Made by a program: the position numbers and the translations under genes. Of a DNA stretch of 64,000 nucleotides, positions 19,749 to 30,733 are shown in pieces (the stretch's first letter is position 1; every line of letters starts with the position of its first letter). The stretch is from Burkholderia ubonensis (GTDB lineage: Bacteria; Pseudomonadota; Gammaproteobacteria; Burkholderiales; Burkholderiaceae): NCBI RefSeq assembly GCF_001718695.1, contig NZ_CP013421.1, forward strand, positions 992,001-1,056,000, given 5' to 3'. Below the pieces are notes generated by a model. The model did not search any database. It worked only from the letters and a program-made list of their open reading frames with translations, and was not told where the DNA came from.

Positions 19749-21014
19749 TTACTGGCTGGCTTGCTTGTGTCCGCCCGGGCCGGCGACGAGCGGCGCCTTC
19801 GACGCGTTGGCGATATCGGCGGTCAGCTTGGCCTTCGACGCGTCATAGCCGTTGGACGCGAGCAGGAACGCCATCAGGTCGGCGTACTCGTCGTCCTTCA
19901 TCTTGCCCGGCTGGTCGGCCGGCATGTTGGTCGCCATGTAGCCGAACACGCCGCCGATCGTCAGATGCGAATGCGCGAGCGGTGCGAACGACGGGCCGCT
20001 CAGCGCGGGGGCGGTATTGCCCTCGAGATCGACGCCGTGACACTTCGCGCACGCACTGCCGTACAGCGCCTTGCCATGCTCGACCTGGGCCGCGTCGAAC
20101 GACGGCGCGGCTTCGCCGGTGCTGTCCGAAACGCGGATGAAGCCGCCGCCGGCCGCACGCCCGCCGGCGCGGATCACGCCGGCGCGCGATGCGCCCGTGG
20201 CCAGCGCGCCGTCGAGGAAGCGCGGCGTCGCGCGCGAATCGTGCGTGGCGCGCGCTTCGAGCGCGTTGCCGGGCAGCGCCCATTTGCGCGTCAGCGCAGC
20301 GAGGCGGCCCGATTGCTTCATCTGCGTGAGGGCGGCGTCGATCCGCTGCTGCAGCTCGGCCGAACGTTGCGCGAACGCGAACGTGAGCTGCCATTCCGCA
20401 TAAGGAGAAGAGGTCGCGCCGATGCTGAACGCCTGTTTCGGATGCGCTGCCTGATAGGCGACGACCGCCGGATACCAGACGATCGCGCGGTTCGCGCGGC
20501 CGCGGGCGACCGCGTCGACGGTCTGCTCCGACGTGTTCTCGAGATCGAAGCGGGCATTCGTCTGCTGCGCGGCGATCAGCTGCGCGGGGCTTGCATACGT
20601 CGCCGCGACGATTTCGCGTTCGTTGGCCGGCTTGGCTGCGTCGCGGCGCGTGACGCTGACGTAGCCGGCGCGCAGATAGCCCTGCGAGAACGTCATTCTG
20701 GACCCCGACGCATCGGCGATCGCCGAGCGCGGGAAGCCGGCGATCACGTCGCAATCGTGCTCGAGGATCTTGGCGAGCTCGTGGGCGGACACGCCGTCGT
20801 CGTCGCTGCCCGCGGCGTCGTGCGCGGCGAACGTCGCGGCGATGCCGGCGGTGCGGAACACTTCGCGCGCAACGGCTTTGTCGAGCCCGGCGGTGGGGGT
20901 GCCCGGCAGCGAGCAGACGCGCACCGCAGGCGCGGCCGCGGACAGTGCGGGAGTCAGTGCCGTGCCTGCCGCGAGCGCACTGGCGACGGCTACGCGGGAA
21001 AGTCGAAGGTTCAT
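19749..21014 (-). CDS. fusion of periplasmic binding (XoxJ/SBP_bac_3-like) domain and cytochrome c
   Basis: The 421-residue product has a Sec signal peptide (about 1-28). Next comes a solute-binding-like domain (about 29-280) with AVRVCSLP, HELAKILEHDCDVIAGFP and TFSQGYLRAGYVSV, as in quinoprotein-associated binding proteins. The C-terminal class I cytochrome c domain (about 305-405) has C322-x-x-C325-H326 and a distal Met around YMATNMP. In methanol-oxidising bacteria the XoxJ-like binding protein and the XoxG cytochrome are separate. Here they appear as one chain, directly downstream of the dehydrogenase gene. It probably receives electrons from, or helps assemble, that enzyme. Confidence 0.88.
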   Translation of the reverse strand: MNLRLSRVAVASALAAGTALTPALSAAAPAVRVCSLPGTPTAGLDKAVAREVFRTAGIAATFAAHDAAGSDDDGVSAHELAKILEHDCDVIAGFPRSAIADASGSRMTFSQGYLRAGYVSVTRRDAAKPANEREIVAATYASPAQLIAAQQTNARFDLENTSEQTVDAVARGRANRAIVWYPAVVAYQAAHPKQAFSIGATSSPYAEWQLTFAFAQRSAELQQRIDAALTQMKQSGRLAALTRKWALPGNALEARATHDSRATPRFLDGALATGASRAGVIRAGGRAAGGGFIRVSDSTGEAAPSFDAAQVEHGKALYGSACAKCHGVDLEGNTAPALSGPSFAPLAHSHLTIGGVFGYMATNMPADQPGKMKDDEYADLMAFLLASNGYDASKAKLTADIANASKAPLVAGPGGHKQASQ

Positions 21015-21098
21015 GTTCGTACGCTCGGTGGGTAATGGGAACGAAGGGGAGGACGCCCGCACCGTCGGCGCGGGCGTCATGCGGTGGTCGGACGCCGA

Positions 21099-22826
21099 TC
21101 AGCCGCGGTTCAGCGCGAAGACGTAGAGCGTGCCGCCGCGCGGAACGTCCTTCGCGATGTCGGCCATCGGGCCGCCCCAGATCGGGTTCGCGCCGCCGTA
21201 GCCGGCGAGCACCGCGACGTATTCCTTGCCGTCGACCTCATATACCGAGGGTTGCGAAATGATGCCGCTCGCGAGCTGCGGGCTCTCCCAGAGCACCTTG
21301 CCGGTCGCCGTGTCGAACGCGTACAGGCGGCCGTCGAGCGAGCCGCTGAACGCGAGGCCGCTCGCGGTGGTCGCGACGCCGCCGTTCCACGGCTTCTTCG
21401 TCCAGTGGCTCCACAGCTTCTTGCCCGTGTTCACGTCGATTGCCGTCAGCTCGCCGTAGCCCTGGCTGCCCGGCTCGGGCTTGATCTCGAAACCTTCACC
21501 GAGATACGGCAGGCCTTCCTGGTAGCTGACCGACTTGCCGGTCAGGCTCATGCACGCGTGCAGCGCGGGCACGACCGCGATGTTGCGCGCCTGGTCGTAC
21601 GAGATCGACCACCAGTTCTTGCCGCCGAGGAAGCTCGGGCAGGTTTCGATCGTCGTGCCGGCCTTCGGGAACTTCGATTCGTCCTGGATCGGCTTGCCGT
21701 CGGCCGTGTAGCCGGTGACCGACGTCGCCTTCACGAACGGCGTCGCATAGATCAGCTTGCCGGTCGTGCGGTCGATCGCATGGAAGAAGCCGTTGCGGTC
21801 CGCGTGGATGATCGCGTCGTAGTCCTTGCCCTTGTACGTGATGTCCGCGAGGACCGCCGCGTTCACGCCGTCGTAGTCCCACGTGTCGTTGTTCGTGTAC
21901 TGGTAGTGCCACTTCAGGTTGCCGTTCTTCGCATCGAGCGCGAGCAGCGAGTCGGAGTACAAGTTGTCGCCGGGGCGCAGCGCCGCGAGCCACGGGCCGG
22001 GGTTGCCGACACCCCAGTACAGCGTGCGCGACGCGGCGTCGTAGGTGCCGGTCAGCCACGCGGCGCCGCCGCCGTGAGACTGCATGCCGTCGGGCCAGGT
22101 CTCCGCGCCTTTTTCGCCGGAAGCCGGGATCGTGTAGCGTTTCCAGACCTCCGAGCCGTCGTCCGGATTCAAGGCCATGATGTAGCCGCGAATCCCGTAT
22201 TCGCCGCCGGACGTGCCGACGACGATCGCGCCGTCGAGCGCGAGCGGCGCGAGCGAGAACGAGTAGCCGAGGCCCGGATCGAACAGCCGCTTCTTCCAGA
22301 CGAGATTGCCGGTTTGCGCGTCGAGTGCGGCGACTTCGCCGCCCAGCATCGCGACATAGACGTTCTTGCCGTACAGCGCGACGCCGCGGTTGACGACGTC
22401 GCAGCATGCGGTCTTGAACGATGACGGGCTGAGCTTCGGCTCGTATTTCCATAGCTGCTTGCCCGTCTTCGCATCGAAGGCGTAGACGTTGTCCTTCGGC
22501 GTCGTCACGAACAGGTAATTGCCGTTGACGATCGGCGTGGCTTCGAAGCCCTGCTTGAGGTCGGCGGGGAACTTGTAGGCCCACACCTGCTTGAGATCCT
22601 TCGCATTCGACGGGTCGATCTGCGTGAGCGGCGAGTGCGACCGGCCGTTGTAGGTGCGGTAGTAGGTCAGCCAGCCCGGATCGGCCTGCGCATCGGTCAG
22701 CCGCTGGTAGGTCACGGCCGGGTAGTCCGCAGCCGCTTCGACGCGGCCGGGGTGCAGCGCGACGGCGGCCGCCGCCGCGATTCCGATCGCCGCCAGTCGG
22801 CTCGCTGAAGCCGAGCGTGTCTTCAT
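21099..22826 (-). CDS. PQQ-dependent alcohol dehydrogenase (methanol/ethanol type), probable lanthanide form
   Basis: A 575-residue periplasmic quinoprotein with a signal peptide ending near residue 35. The propeller has repeated W-docking motifs (GNLVWKK, GNLKWHYQ, GKVLWES), the adjacent-cysteine disulfide C141-C142, a metal-ligand Glu in SGGEYGIRGY (E209), a WGVGNPGPW segment, and the catalytic Asp in WDYDGVN (D317). Asp319, two residues later, is the extra ligand that marks lanthanide-dependent enzymes (Ala/Ser/Thr in calcium forms). It would oxidise a primary alcohol or aldehyde outside the inner membrane. The ATG at 22826 has an AGGAGA site. A sigma54 promoter precedes it. Confidence 0.93.
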   Translation of the reverse strand: MKTRSASASRLAAIGIAAAAAVALHPGRVEAAADYPAVTYQRLTDAQADPGWLTYYRTYNGRSHSPLTQIDPSNAKDLKQVWAYKFPADLKQGFEATPIVNGNYLFVTTPKDNVYAFDAKTGKQLWKYEPKLSPSSFKTACCDVVNRGVALYGKNVYVAMLGGEVAALDAQTGNLVWKKRLFDPGLGYSFSLAPLALDGAIVVGTSGGEYGIRGYIMALNPDDGSEVWKRYTIPASGEKGAETWPDGMQSHGGGAAWLTGTYDAASRTLYWGVGNPGPWLAALRPGDNLYSDSLLALDAKNGNLKWHYQYTNNDTWDYDGVNAAVLADITYKGKDYDAIIHADRNGFFHAIDRTTGKLIYATPFVKATSVTGYTADGKPIQDESKFPKAGTTIETCPSFLGGKNWWSISYDQARNIAVVPALHACMSLTGKSVSYQEGLPYLGEGFEIKPEPGSQGYGELTAIDVNTGKKLWSHWTKKPWNGGVATTASGLAFSGSLDGRLYAFDTATGKVLWESPQLASGIISQPSVYEVDGKEYVAVLAGYGGANPIWGGPMADIAKDVPRGGTLYVFALNRG

Positions 22827-22917
22827 GGTTGTCTCCTGAGTCATTGTGGTCGCACCGCGGCCAACATCCGGCCAGGCCGGCTGGGTGGGGTTCCGGGATC
22901 AGTGCGCAGCCAGTAAC

Positions 22918-22932
22918 GCAAATCGCATGCCA
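22918..22932 (-). promoter_or_regulatory. sigma54 (-24/-12) promoter of the dehydrogenase operon
   Basis: On the minus strand: TGGCATG-CGAT-TTGC, a GG-N10-GC match about 92 bases before the dehydrogenase start. The predicted leader is about 80 nt. Confidence 0.72.
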
Positions 22933-23260
22933 TTGATGCGCGAGCATTGCCGCGCAACGCGCGGCGGGCGATTCGCGCGCGCCGTGCGGTCGCGTGCCGA
23001 TGGTTGCGGTTGATCAACGGTTGTTGCGTTCGGGGACAACCGTGCGTGTAGTGTTGCTAAAGATGACAGTGCATTCATCGTGCGGCGGAACAACGATGCA
23101 CGCTGCGCCGTGCTCGCGTTCGAGGCGGGCCGGCTCGCATCGATCAACGAGATGAAGCCGTCGCGCGCCGCTGGTTTTCACCGATTGCGCAGTTCCGGTG
23201 CCGGCGCCGACGGGCATCGCGCCGCGCATGTCGGCGCATCTCGCGCCGTGCTGATCCAAA

Positions 23261-23300
23261 GTGACACAGGTGCAGCGGCGGTGACACGAAGTGCAACACG
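23261..23300. promoter_or_regulatory. shared upstream activating sites between the divergent dehydrogenase and TonB-receptor genes
   Basis: Two GTGACAC direct repeats start 20 bp apart (23261 and 23281), each followed by a (G)TGCA element, the second within AGTGCAACAC. They lie about 85-125 bp before the TonB-receptor sigma54 promoter and about 340 bp before the dehydrogenase promoter. Similar TGCAACAC/GTGTCA words occur before acs and pqqA, consistent with one enhancer-binding activator. The rest of the 825-bp intergenic region has the two promoters and no gene. Confidence 0.5.
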
Positions 23301-23384
23301 CGCGTGGCCGAGTGTCGCAATGCGTCGGCGGGTGAGTGGGTCGGCTTCGCGCTGACAAGGCCACCCGCAAGGCGACCGGCATTT

Positions 23385-23399
23385 CGGCATGCTTCTTGC
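23385..23399 (+). promoter_or_regulatory. sigma54 (-24/-12) promoter of the TonB receptor
   Basis: CGGCATG-CTTC-TTGC has the GG-N10-GC geometry. Transcription would start near 23411, leaving an untranslated leader of about 240 nt before the gene. Confidence 0.68.
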
Positions 23400-23651
23400 C
23401 ATCTGGATCACGAAGCGATTCATGCAGCGCGAAACCGGATGCCGTTTCCAGAACGATTCAATGGGCTCGACGGAGACGGTGTCGCTCGCATGCGTTGGGC
23501 ATCGGCCGAACGCGGATGGCATCGCGTTCGCCGCGTGCGCGCAGCCGATGACGCGATCCAGACCGCGACCGCGGCCGCCGATACGGCGCCTGCGCTTGCC
23601 GTATCGCCATACACGACAACACGACGACAAGACGACTGAGGAGACCCGTAA

Positions 23652-25952
23652 ATGAAGGAAGCCGAACTGGCGAAGCGCTGCCGGGCCGCCGGCCGCGCCG
23701 GCGCAACGCTGTGGGTCGGCGGCATGCTCGGCGGCTGGCTGACGCCCGCGGCCGCGCAGGTCGCGCCGTCGGATCCGGCCGCCGAGCAGACGCTCGCGCC
23801 GATCGTCGTCGTCGGCACGACGCCGCTGCTCGGCATCGGCACGCCGCTGTCGCGCGTGCCGGCCAACGTCCAGACGATACGTGGCGACGACGTCGACCGG
23901 CAGCACCGCGGCGTGTTGACCGACTACCTCGAGCGCAACGTGACGAGCATCGACATCAACGACGCGCAGGGCAACCCGTACCAGGCGGACGTGAACTACC
24001 GCGGCTTCACCGCGTCACCGGTCGTCGGCACGCCGCAGGGGCTGTCGGTGTTCGTCGACGGCGTGCGCGTGAACGAACCGTTCGGCGACGTCGTCAACTG
24101 GGATCTGATTCCGCAGGCCGCGATCGACACGATGCAGCTGATTCCCGGCTCGAACCCGACCTACGGGCTCAACACGCTCGGCGGCGCGCTCGCGATCACG
24201 ACGAAGAACGGCAGGACCAGCCCCGGCGGCGCCGCGCAGCTGTCCGGCGGCTCATGGGGGCGCAAGACCGCGCAGTTCGAGCAGGGCGGGCGCATCGGCA
24301 GCGCGCTCGACTACTACGTGACGGGCAACGTCGCGAACGACAACGGTTGGGCCGATCACAACGCGAGCCGCGTACGGCAGGGCTTCGGCAAGCTGCGCTA
24401 CGTGGATGCCGACACGACGCTGTCGATCTCGGCCGGCGGCGCCGACAACGCGCTGCAGGGCACGCAGACGATTCCGCGCTCGTTTCTCGACAACCGCGCG
24501 CAGGCGTACACCTATCCGGATCTGAATCGCAACAGCGCCGCGTACGTCACGCTGTCGGGCGATCATGCGTTCAACGATCAGGTGCAGTTGAGCGGCGGCG
24601 TTCATTACCGGCACTACCGCAACACGAACACCAGCAGCAATGTGAACGACGACTTCGGCAGCGTCGACGACAGCGGCGCCGTCGACACCGTGCAAGGGAC
24701 CAACGACCGCTCGACGATCACGACCGACAGCTACGGCGCGGCGCTGCAGCTGACGCTGCTCGGCAAGCTCGCCGGCATGGACGAGCAGTTCGTGATGGGC
24801 GCGTCCGCCGATCTCGCGACGTCGGGTTTCGAGCAGGCGTCGCAGCAGGCGGCGTTCACGGACACGCGCGCGACGGTGGGCGTCGGCGACTTCACGCAGA
24901 CGACCCGCGCCCGGACGCGCAACGCGAACTACGGCGTGTACTTCGACAACACGCTCGCGCTCACGCAGCAGTGGGCGTTGACGCTGGCCGGCCGCTACGA
25001 CTGGTCGCGCGCCGCGATCGAGGACGTGAGCGGCCAGCAGCCGCTGCTCACCGCGCGTCATACGTTCTCGCGGTTCAATCCGGCCGTCGGCGTCACGTGG
25101 AATCCGGTGCCGGGCTTCACCGCGTACGCGACCTACAACGAGGGAATGCGCTCGCCGACCGCGATCGAGCTCGCGTGCGCGGACCCGGCCGCGCCGTGTT
25201 CGCTGCCGAACGACTTTCTCGCCGATCCGGCGCTCAAGCCGGTGATCGCGAAGACCTTCGAGTTCGGCGCGCGCGGTCGCGCGGGCCAGGCGACGACGTG
25301 GAGCGCGGCGGTCTACCGCACCACGCTCGCCGACGATATCCAGTTCATCAGCAGCAACGGCGGCGCCAGCACGCTCGGCTATTTCCAGAACGTCGGCAAC
25401 ACGCGGCGGCAAGGCGTCGAGCTGGCCGGACACACGCGGCTCGGGCCGGTGGGGATCGGCGCGAGCTACAGCTATGTCGATGCGCGCTACCGCTCGACGT
25501 GGACCGAAAGCAGCGCGAGCAATTCGAGCGCCGACGCGCGCGGCAACATCGTCGTGCATTCCGGCGACCGGATTCCGGGCATTCCGGCCAGCACCGTGAA
25601 GCTGCGGCTCGATTTCGCGGCGACGCCGAAGTGGAACATCGGCACCAACCTCACGTATCGCGGCGGCGTATTCGCGCGCGGCGACGAGAACAACCAGGAC
25701 GCGAACGGCACGATTCCCGGCTATTTCCTCATCGATCTCGACACGACGTGGCAGGCGACCAAGCATCTGCAACTGTTCGCGTCGGTCACCAATCTGCTCG
25801 ACAAGCGCTATGCGAACTTCGGCACGCTCGGCCGCAACTTCTTCAATGGCCCGAATCATTCGTTCGACGGGCTGAATCCGGTCAACGAGCAGTTCGTCGG
25901 GCCCGGCGCGCCGCGCGGCGCGTGGCTCGGCGCGCGCTATGCGTGGGACTGA
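23652..25952 (+). CDS. TonB-dependent outer-membrane receptor
   Basis: A 766-residue protein with a signal peptide (cleavage near AAAQ, residue 36). The plug domain (about 45-180) contains the TonB box-like APIVVVGT and the family segment GLSVFVDGVRVNEPFGDVVNWDLIP. A long beta-barrel follows, with the C-terminal ARYAWD end. It would bind an extracellular ligand and import it using TonB energy. It is divergent from the lanthanide-type dehydrogenase and has its own sigma54 promoter. This suggests uptake of a metal chelate needed by that enzyme, for example a lanthanophore; PQQ or an iron siderophore are alternatives. The 3' end overlaps convergent pip by 16 bp. Confidence 0.9.
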   Translation: MKEAELAKRCRAAGRAGATLWVGGMLGGWLTPAAAQVAPSDPAAEQTLAPIVVVGTTPLLGIGTPLSRVPANVQTIRGDDVDRQHRGVLTDYLERNVTSIDINDAQGNPYQADVNYRGFTASPVVGTPQGLSVFVDGVRVNEPFGDVVNWDLIPQAAIDTMQLIPGSNPTYGLNTLGGALAITTKNGRTSPGGAAQLSGGSWGRKTAQFEQGGRIGSALDYYVTGNVANDNGWADHNASRVRQGFGKLRYVDADTTLSISAGGADNALQGTQTIPRSFLDNRAQAYTYPDLNRNSAAYVTLSGDHAFNDQVQLSGGVHYRHYRNTNTSSNVNDDFGSVDDSGAVDTVQGTNDRSTITTDSYGAALQLTLLGKLAGMDEQFVMGASADLATSGFEQASQQAAFTDTRATVGVGDFTQTTRARTRNANYGVYFDNTLALTQQWALTLAGRYDWSRAAIEDVSGQQPLLTARHTFSRFNPAVGVTWNPVPGFTAYATYNEGMRSPTAIELACADPAAPCSLPNDFLADPALKPVIAKTFEFGARGRAGQATTWSAAVYRTTLADDIQFISSNGGASTLGYFQNVGNTRRQGVELAGHTRLGPVGIGASYSYVDARYRSTWTESSASNSSADARGNIVVHSGDRIPGIPASTVKLRLDFAATPKWNIGTNLTYRGGVFARGDENNQDANGTIPGYFLIDLDTTWQATKHLQLFASVTNLLDKRYANFGTLGRNFFNGPNHSFDGLNPVNEQFVGPGAPRGAWLGARYAWD

Positions 25953-26908
25953 ACGGGCGCGTCGGCTGCCGTGTGCCGATTGGCCGGCATGACGGCCGGC
26001 AGTGCGCGCACCGCAGCGGCGACGCCGCGCGCGAGCGCAGCGTCGCGCGTGAGGTGGCCGGCCGGCACGCGCTCGACGAGCGCGGCCGGCACCGCGCGCG
26101 CGAGGCGCGCGACGTTGTCGACCGGACACACGCGGTCGCGCGTGCCGTGCACCGCGTGAATCGGCACGCCGGCGTCGGCCGCCTGTCGCGCGAGTGCGAG
26201 CAGCCGGCGTTCGCCGAGCCAGCAGCCGTGCTGCAGGTAATGCGCCTGGACCCGGTACTTGTCGATCAGGCGCTCGAGCGCCGGCTGCGTCGTGCGCGTG
26301 CGGCGGGGCGGCCGCCCGGCCAGGATCGCGTCCTCGTATGCGCGCCACGCGAGCGCGACCGCGCGTTGCCGCGCCGCGCTCGCGCCGGGCTGCAGCCGTC
26401 GCGCGAAGCTGGTCGTCAGGCGCTCGGCGCGCGCGGTGCCGGCCGCGTCGATCAGGCGTCGCCACGCGCGCGGCGCGTGCGCGCGCATGCCGACGAACAA
26501 CGCGCGCACTTCGCGCGGCGACGTCAGGAACAGGCCGCGCAGCACGACGCCGGTCACGCGCTCGGGATGCCGGCCTGAGTAGGCGAGCGCGAGCGCCGCG
26601 CCCCACGATCCGCCGACGACGCCCCAGCGCGCGATGCCGAGCCGTTCGCGAATCGCTTCCAGATCGCCGATCAGCCGCGCCGTGCTGTTGTGGCGCGTGC
26701 CGCCGCGCGGCGACGACGCGCCGGCGCCGCGCTGGTCGACGAGCACGACGCGCACGCGCGTCAGGTCGAACAGGCGCAGGATGCCGGGCTGGCTGCCGCT
26801 GCCGGGCCCGCCGTGCAGCACGACGACCGGCTCGCCGAGCGGGTTGCCGGCTTCGGTCCAGGCGATCGTGCAGGCGTCGCGGTGCAGGCGCTTGAAGGTG
26901 TGCGTCAT
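25937..26908 (-). CDS. pip: proline iminopeptidase
   Basis: A 323-residue alpha/beta hydrolase of family S33. It has HGGPGSGSQPG (oxyanion hole), VDQRGAGASSP, the Ser in GGSWGAALAL, the Asp in VHGTRDRVCPV and the C-terminal His in VPAGHLTRD, all diagnostic of prolyl aminopeptidases. It removes N-terminal proline from peptides in the cytosol. The C-terminal 30 residues are less conserved. It sits between the TonB-receptor gene and the IS element, with no clear tie to the quinoprotein module. Confidence 0.9.
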   Translation of the reverse strand: MTHTFKRLHRDACTIAWTEAGNPLGEPVVVLHGGPGSGSQPGILRLFDLTRVRVVLVDQRGAGASSPRGGTRHNSTARLIGDLEAIRERLGIARWGVVGGSWGAALALAYSGRHPERVTGVVLRGLFLTSPREVRALFVGMRAHAPRAWRRLIDAAGTARAERLTTSFARRLQPGASAARQRAVALAWRAYEDAILAGRPPRRTRTTQPALERLIDKYRVQAHYLQHGCWLGERRLLALARQAADAGVPIHAVHGTRDRVCPVDNVARLARAVPAALVERVPAGHLTRDAALARGVAAAVRALPAVMPANRHTAADAPVQSHA

Positions 26909-26991
26909 GTCGGTCGGGGTAGTGGGAAAAAGCGGCGACGGCGCGCCGCGCGCTTGCGTCCACTGAAGCGAGAATCGCGCCCGCGCGCAAG

Positions 26992-28209
26992 CTAGGGAAA
27001 CACTGATTTATCCAGCTCGGCGGTCATCGCTGACGTAGCCGAGAACGTTGTAGAAGGCAGTTCACGGAACGGATCCTCGATGATGAAGCGGCAGATGAGC
27101 TTTGCGGAAGCGGAAAGTGCGGGCAAGAAGCGCGTGACCCGGCGTCAGCGTTTCCTGGACGAGATGGAGAAGCTCGTGCCGTGGCCGCGGTTGCTGACGG
27201 CGATCGAGCCGTACTATCCGAAGGGTGAGCGCGGCCGTCGGCCGATAGGTCTGGAGCGGATGCTTCGAATCTATTTCCTGCAGCAGTGGTACGGCCTGTC
27301 GGACGAAGGGCTGGAAGACGCGCTGTACGACAGCATCGCGATGCGTGCCTTCGCGGGAATCGATCTGGCTGTCGAGAATGTGCCGGATGCGACCACGCTG
27401 CTGAAGTTCCGGCGCCTGCTGCTCGAGCATGACCTGACGCGCAAGCTGTTCGATGAGATCGGTATCTCGCTGTGCGAACGCGGGCTGATGATGAAGGAAG
27501 GTACCTTGGTCGACGCGACGATCATCGAAGCGCCGTCGTCGACCAAGAACGCCGAGAAGAGCCGCGACCCGGAGATGCATCAGACGAAGAAAGGAAACGC
27601 CTGGCACTTTGGGATGAAGGCCCATCTCGGGGTCGACGCCGATTCGGGGCTGGTTCACAGCGTGGTGGGCACGGCGGCCAACGTGTCGGACGTTTCGCAG
27701 GCTCACGCCCTGCTGCACGGGCATGAAGAGGAAGCGTTCGGCGACGCGGGCTACATCGGCGTGGACAAACGCGACGAAATGAACGGCAAGCTGGTGAAAT
27801 GGCGTGTGGCGGCCAAGCGCGGAAAGATCAAGGCGATGCAGGATGGCCCGCTGAAGGATCTGGAGACCACGGTCGAGCGAACCAAGGCGCAAATCCGCGC
27901 GCGGGTCGAGCATCCGTTTCATATCGTCAAGAACCTGTTCCGTTATCGCAAGGTGCGCTACAAGGGACTGGCCAAGAACACGGCGCAGCTGTTCAGTCTG
28001 TTCGCCCTGGCGAACCTGGTGATCGTACGAAACCGGCTGCGTTCGGCTCATGGGAGCAGTCCGTCATGCGCGTGAAAAATGCGAGCAGGGAGGCTCGTTT
28101 ACGAGCCAACTGCACCGAAATGAGCGCCGATTCGATTCGTTATCCGGAAAGTTCGACGTCGTCTCACCTGAAACGTCGGCAGTTGGCCCATTAATCAGCA
28201 TTTCCCTAG
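26992..28209. mobile_element. IS5-family insertion sequence with CTAG target duplication
   Basis: The element proper spans 26996-28205 (1,210 bp). Its ends are imperfect inverted repeats, GGAAACACTGATTTAT on the left and GGAAATGCTGATTAAT (reverse complement of the right), 13 of 16 matching. It is flanked by CTAG direct repeats at 26992-26995 and 28206-28209, the usual 4-bp duplication of IS5-group elements. It encodes one intact transposase. The right-hand CTAG is also the left duplication of the adjoining MITE. Confidence 0.93.
27080..28075 (+). CDS. IS5-family transposase
   Basis: A 331-residue DDE transposase. The N-terminal DUF772-type DNA-binding region (PKGERGRRPIGLERMLRIY) precedes the RNase H-like core: first Asp in TLVDATIIEAP, second in DAGYIGVDKRDE, and the Glu in RVEHPFHIVKNLF with the downstream Y(2)R(3)E-type spacing. 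The reading frame is complete, so the element may be active. Start at 27080; a Met one codon later is equally possible. Confidence 0.93.
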   Translation: MMKRQMSFAEAESAGKKRVTRRQRFLDEMEKLVPWPRLLTAIEPYYPKGERGRRPIGLERMLRIYFLQQWYGLSDEGLEDALYDSIAMRAFAGIDLAVENVPDATTLLKFRRLLLEHDLTRKLFDEIGISLCERGLMMKEGTLVDATIIEAPSSTKNAEKSRDPEMHQTKKGNAWHFGMKAHLGVDADSGLVHSVVGTAANVSDVSQAHALLHGHEEEAFGDAGYIGVDKRDEMNGKLVKWRVAAKRGKIKAMQDGPLKDLETTVERTKAQIRARVEHPFHIVKNLFRYRKVRYKGLAKNTAQLFSLFALANLVIVRNRLRSAHGSSPSCA

Positions 28210-28403
28210 GGTCTGTTCACGCTAATAGCGGGCTTGCGAACGGGCCTTTGCGCCCGCAGGGCAAGAAGAGAGGAGGCGCAATAGCCGTAGCTATTGCAAC
28301 GACGAACGACGCCGCCGTGCGGGCGCAAAGGCACGTTCCCCTATTTGGAAAAATTCGTTCGTGGGGCCAGCGCAAGTCCGCTATTAGCGTGAACAGACCC
28401 TAG
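28206..28403. mobile_element. MITE with 22-bp perfect terminal inverted repeats and CTAG duplication
   Basis: A 190-bp element (28210-28399) begins GGTCTGTTCACGCTAATAGCGG and ends with its exact reverse complement; both ends abut CTAG (28206-28209 and 28400-28403). Inside, a 15-bp inverted repeat (28244-28258 with 28318-28332) and an 8-bp hairpin (near 28278-28297) let it fold almost completely. It has no coding capacity. The CTAG target suggests it is moved by an IS5-group transposase, though its ends differ from the adjacent IS. Confidence 0.88.
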
Positions 28404-28630
28404 GGATTCGTCCGGGTGGCGGTGCGCCATGGTTTCGCGCTATCACTGGGCCGTACCGGAAACGCATCGCACGACGTGCCTCGCGATGCCGATTTCATTT
28501 TCCTTTCAATGTCGGCCGGACGCCGACGCAACGCCACGACCTCGATGAACGGGCCGCCCTGTGGCGCGATGTTTGCTTGCATCGATGGCAAAGAGTCCGG
28601 CATCGACCGGAAGGATCCCCGGAGGAGACA

Positions 28631-30664
<2,034 letters not shown>

Positions 30665-30675
30665 CGCCGCCGCGA

Positions 30676-30733
30676 GTGTCACACCGGTGTGTCAGGTTGC
30701 AACACCGGTGTTCAACGATTGAACACCTGCAAC
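30676..30733. promoter_or_regulatory. upstream activating sequences of the pqq operon
   Basis: Two 12-bp palindromes, CACACCGGTGTG (30680-30691) and AACACCGGTGTT (30701-30712), are 21 bp apart centre to centre (two helical turns). A third element, TTGAACACCTGCAAC, follows at 30719-30733. They lie 150-200 bp before the pqqA sigma54 promoter and share words with sites upstream of acs and the dehydrogenase. Confidence 0.6.

Noticed and set aside
24252..26990. 912-codon reverse-strand frame spanning pip and the TonB receptor
   Set aside because: It is in the wrong frame for pip and antisense to the receptor; the composition is that of a shadow frame.
28201..28403. CRISPR repeat or riboswitch in the inverted repeat block
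   Set aside because: There is only one pair of inverted ends, and the CTAG flanks fit a MITE.
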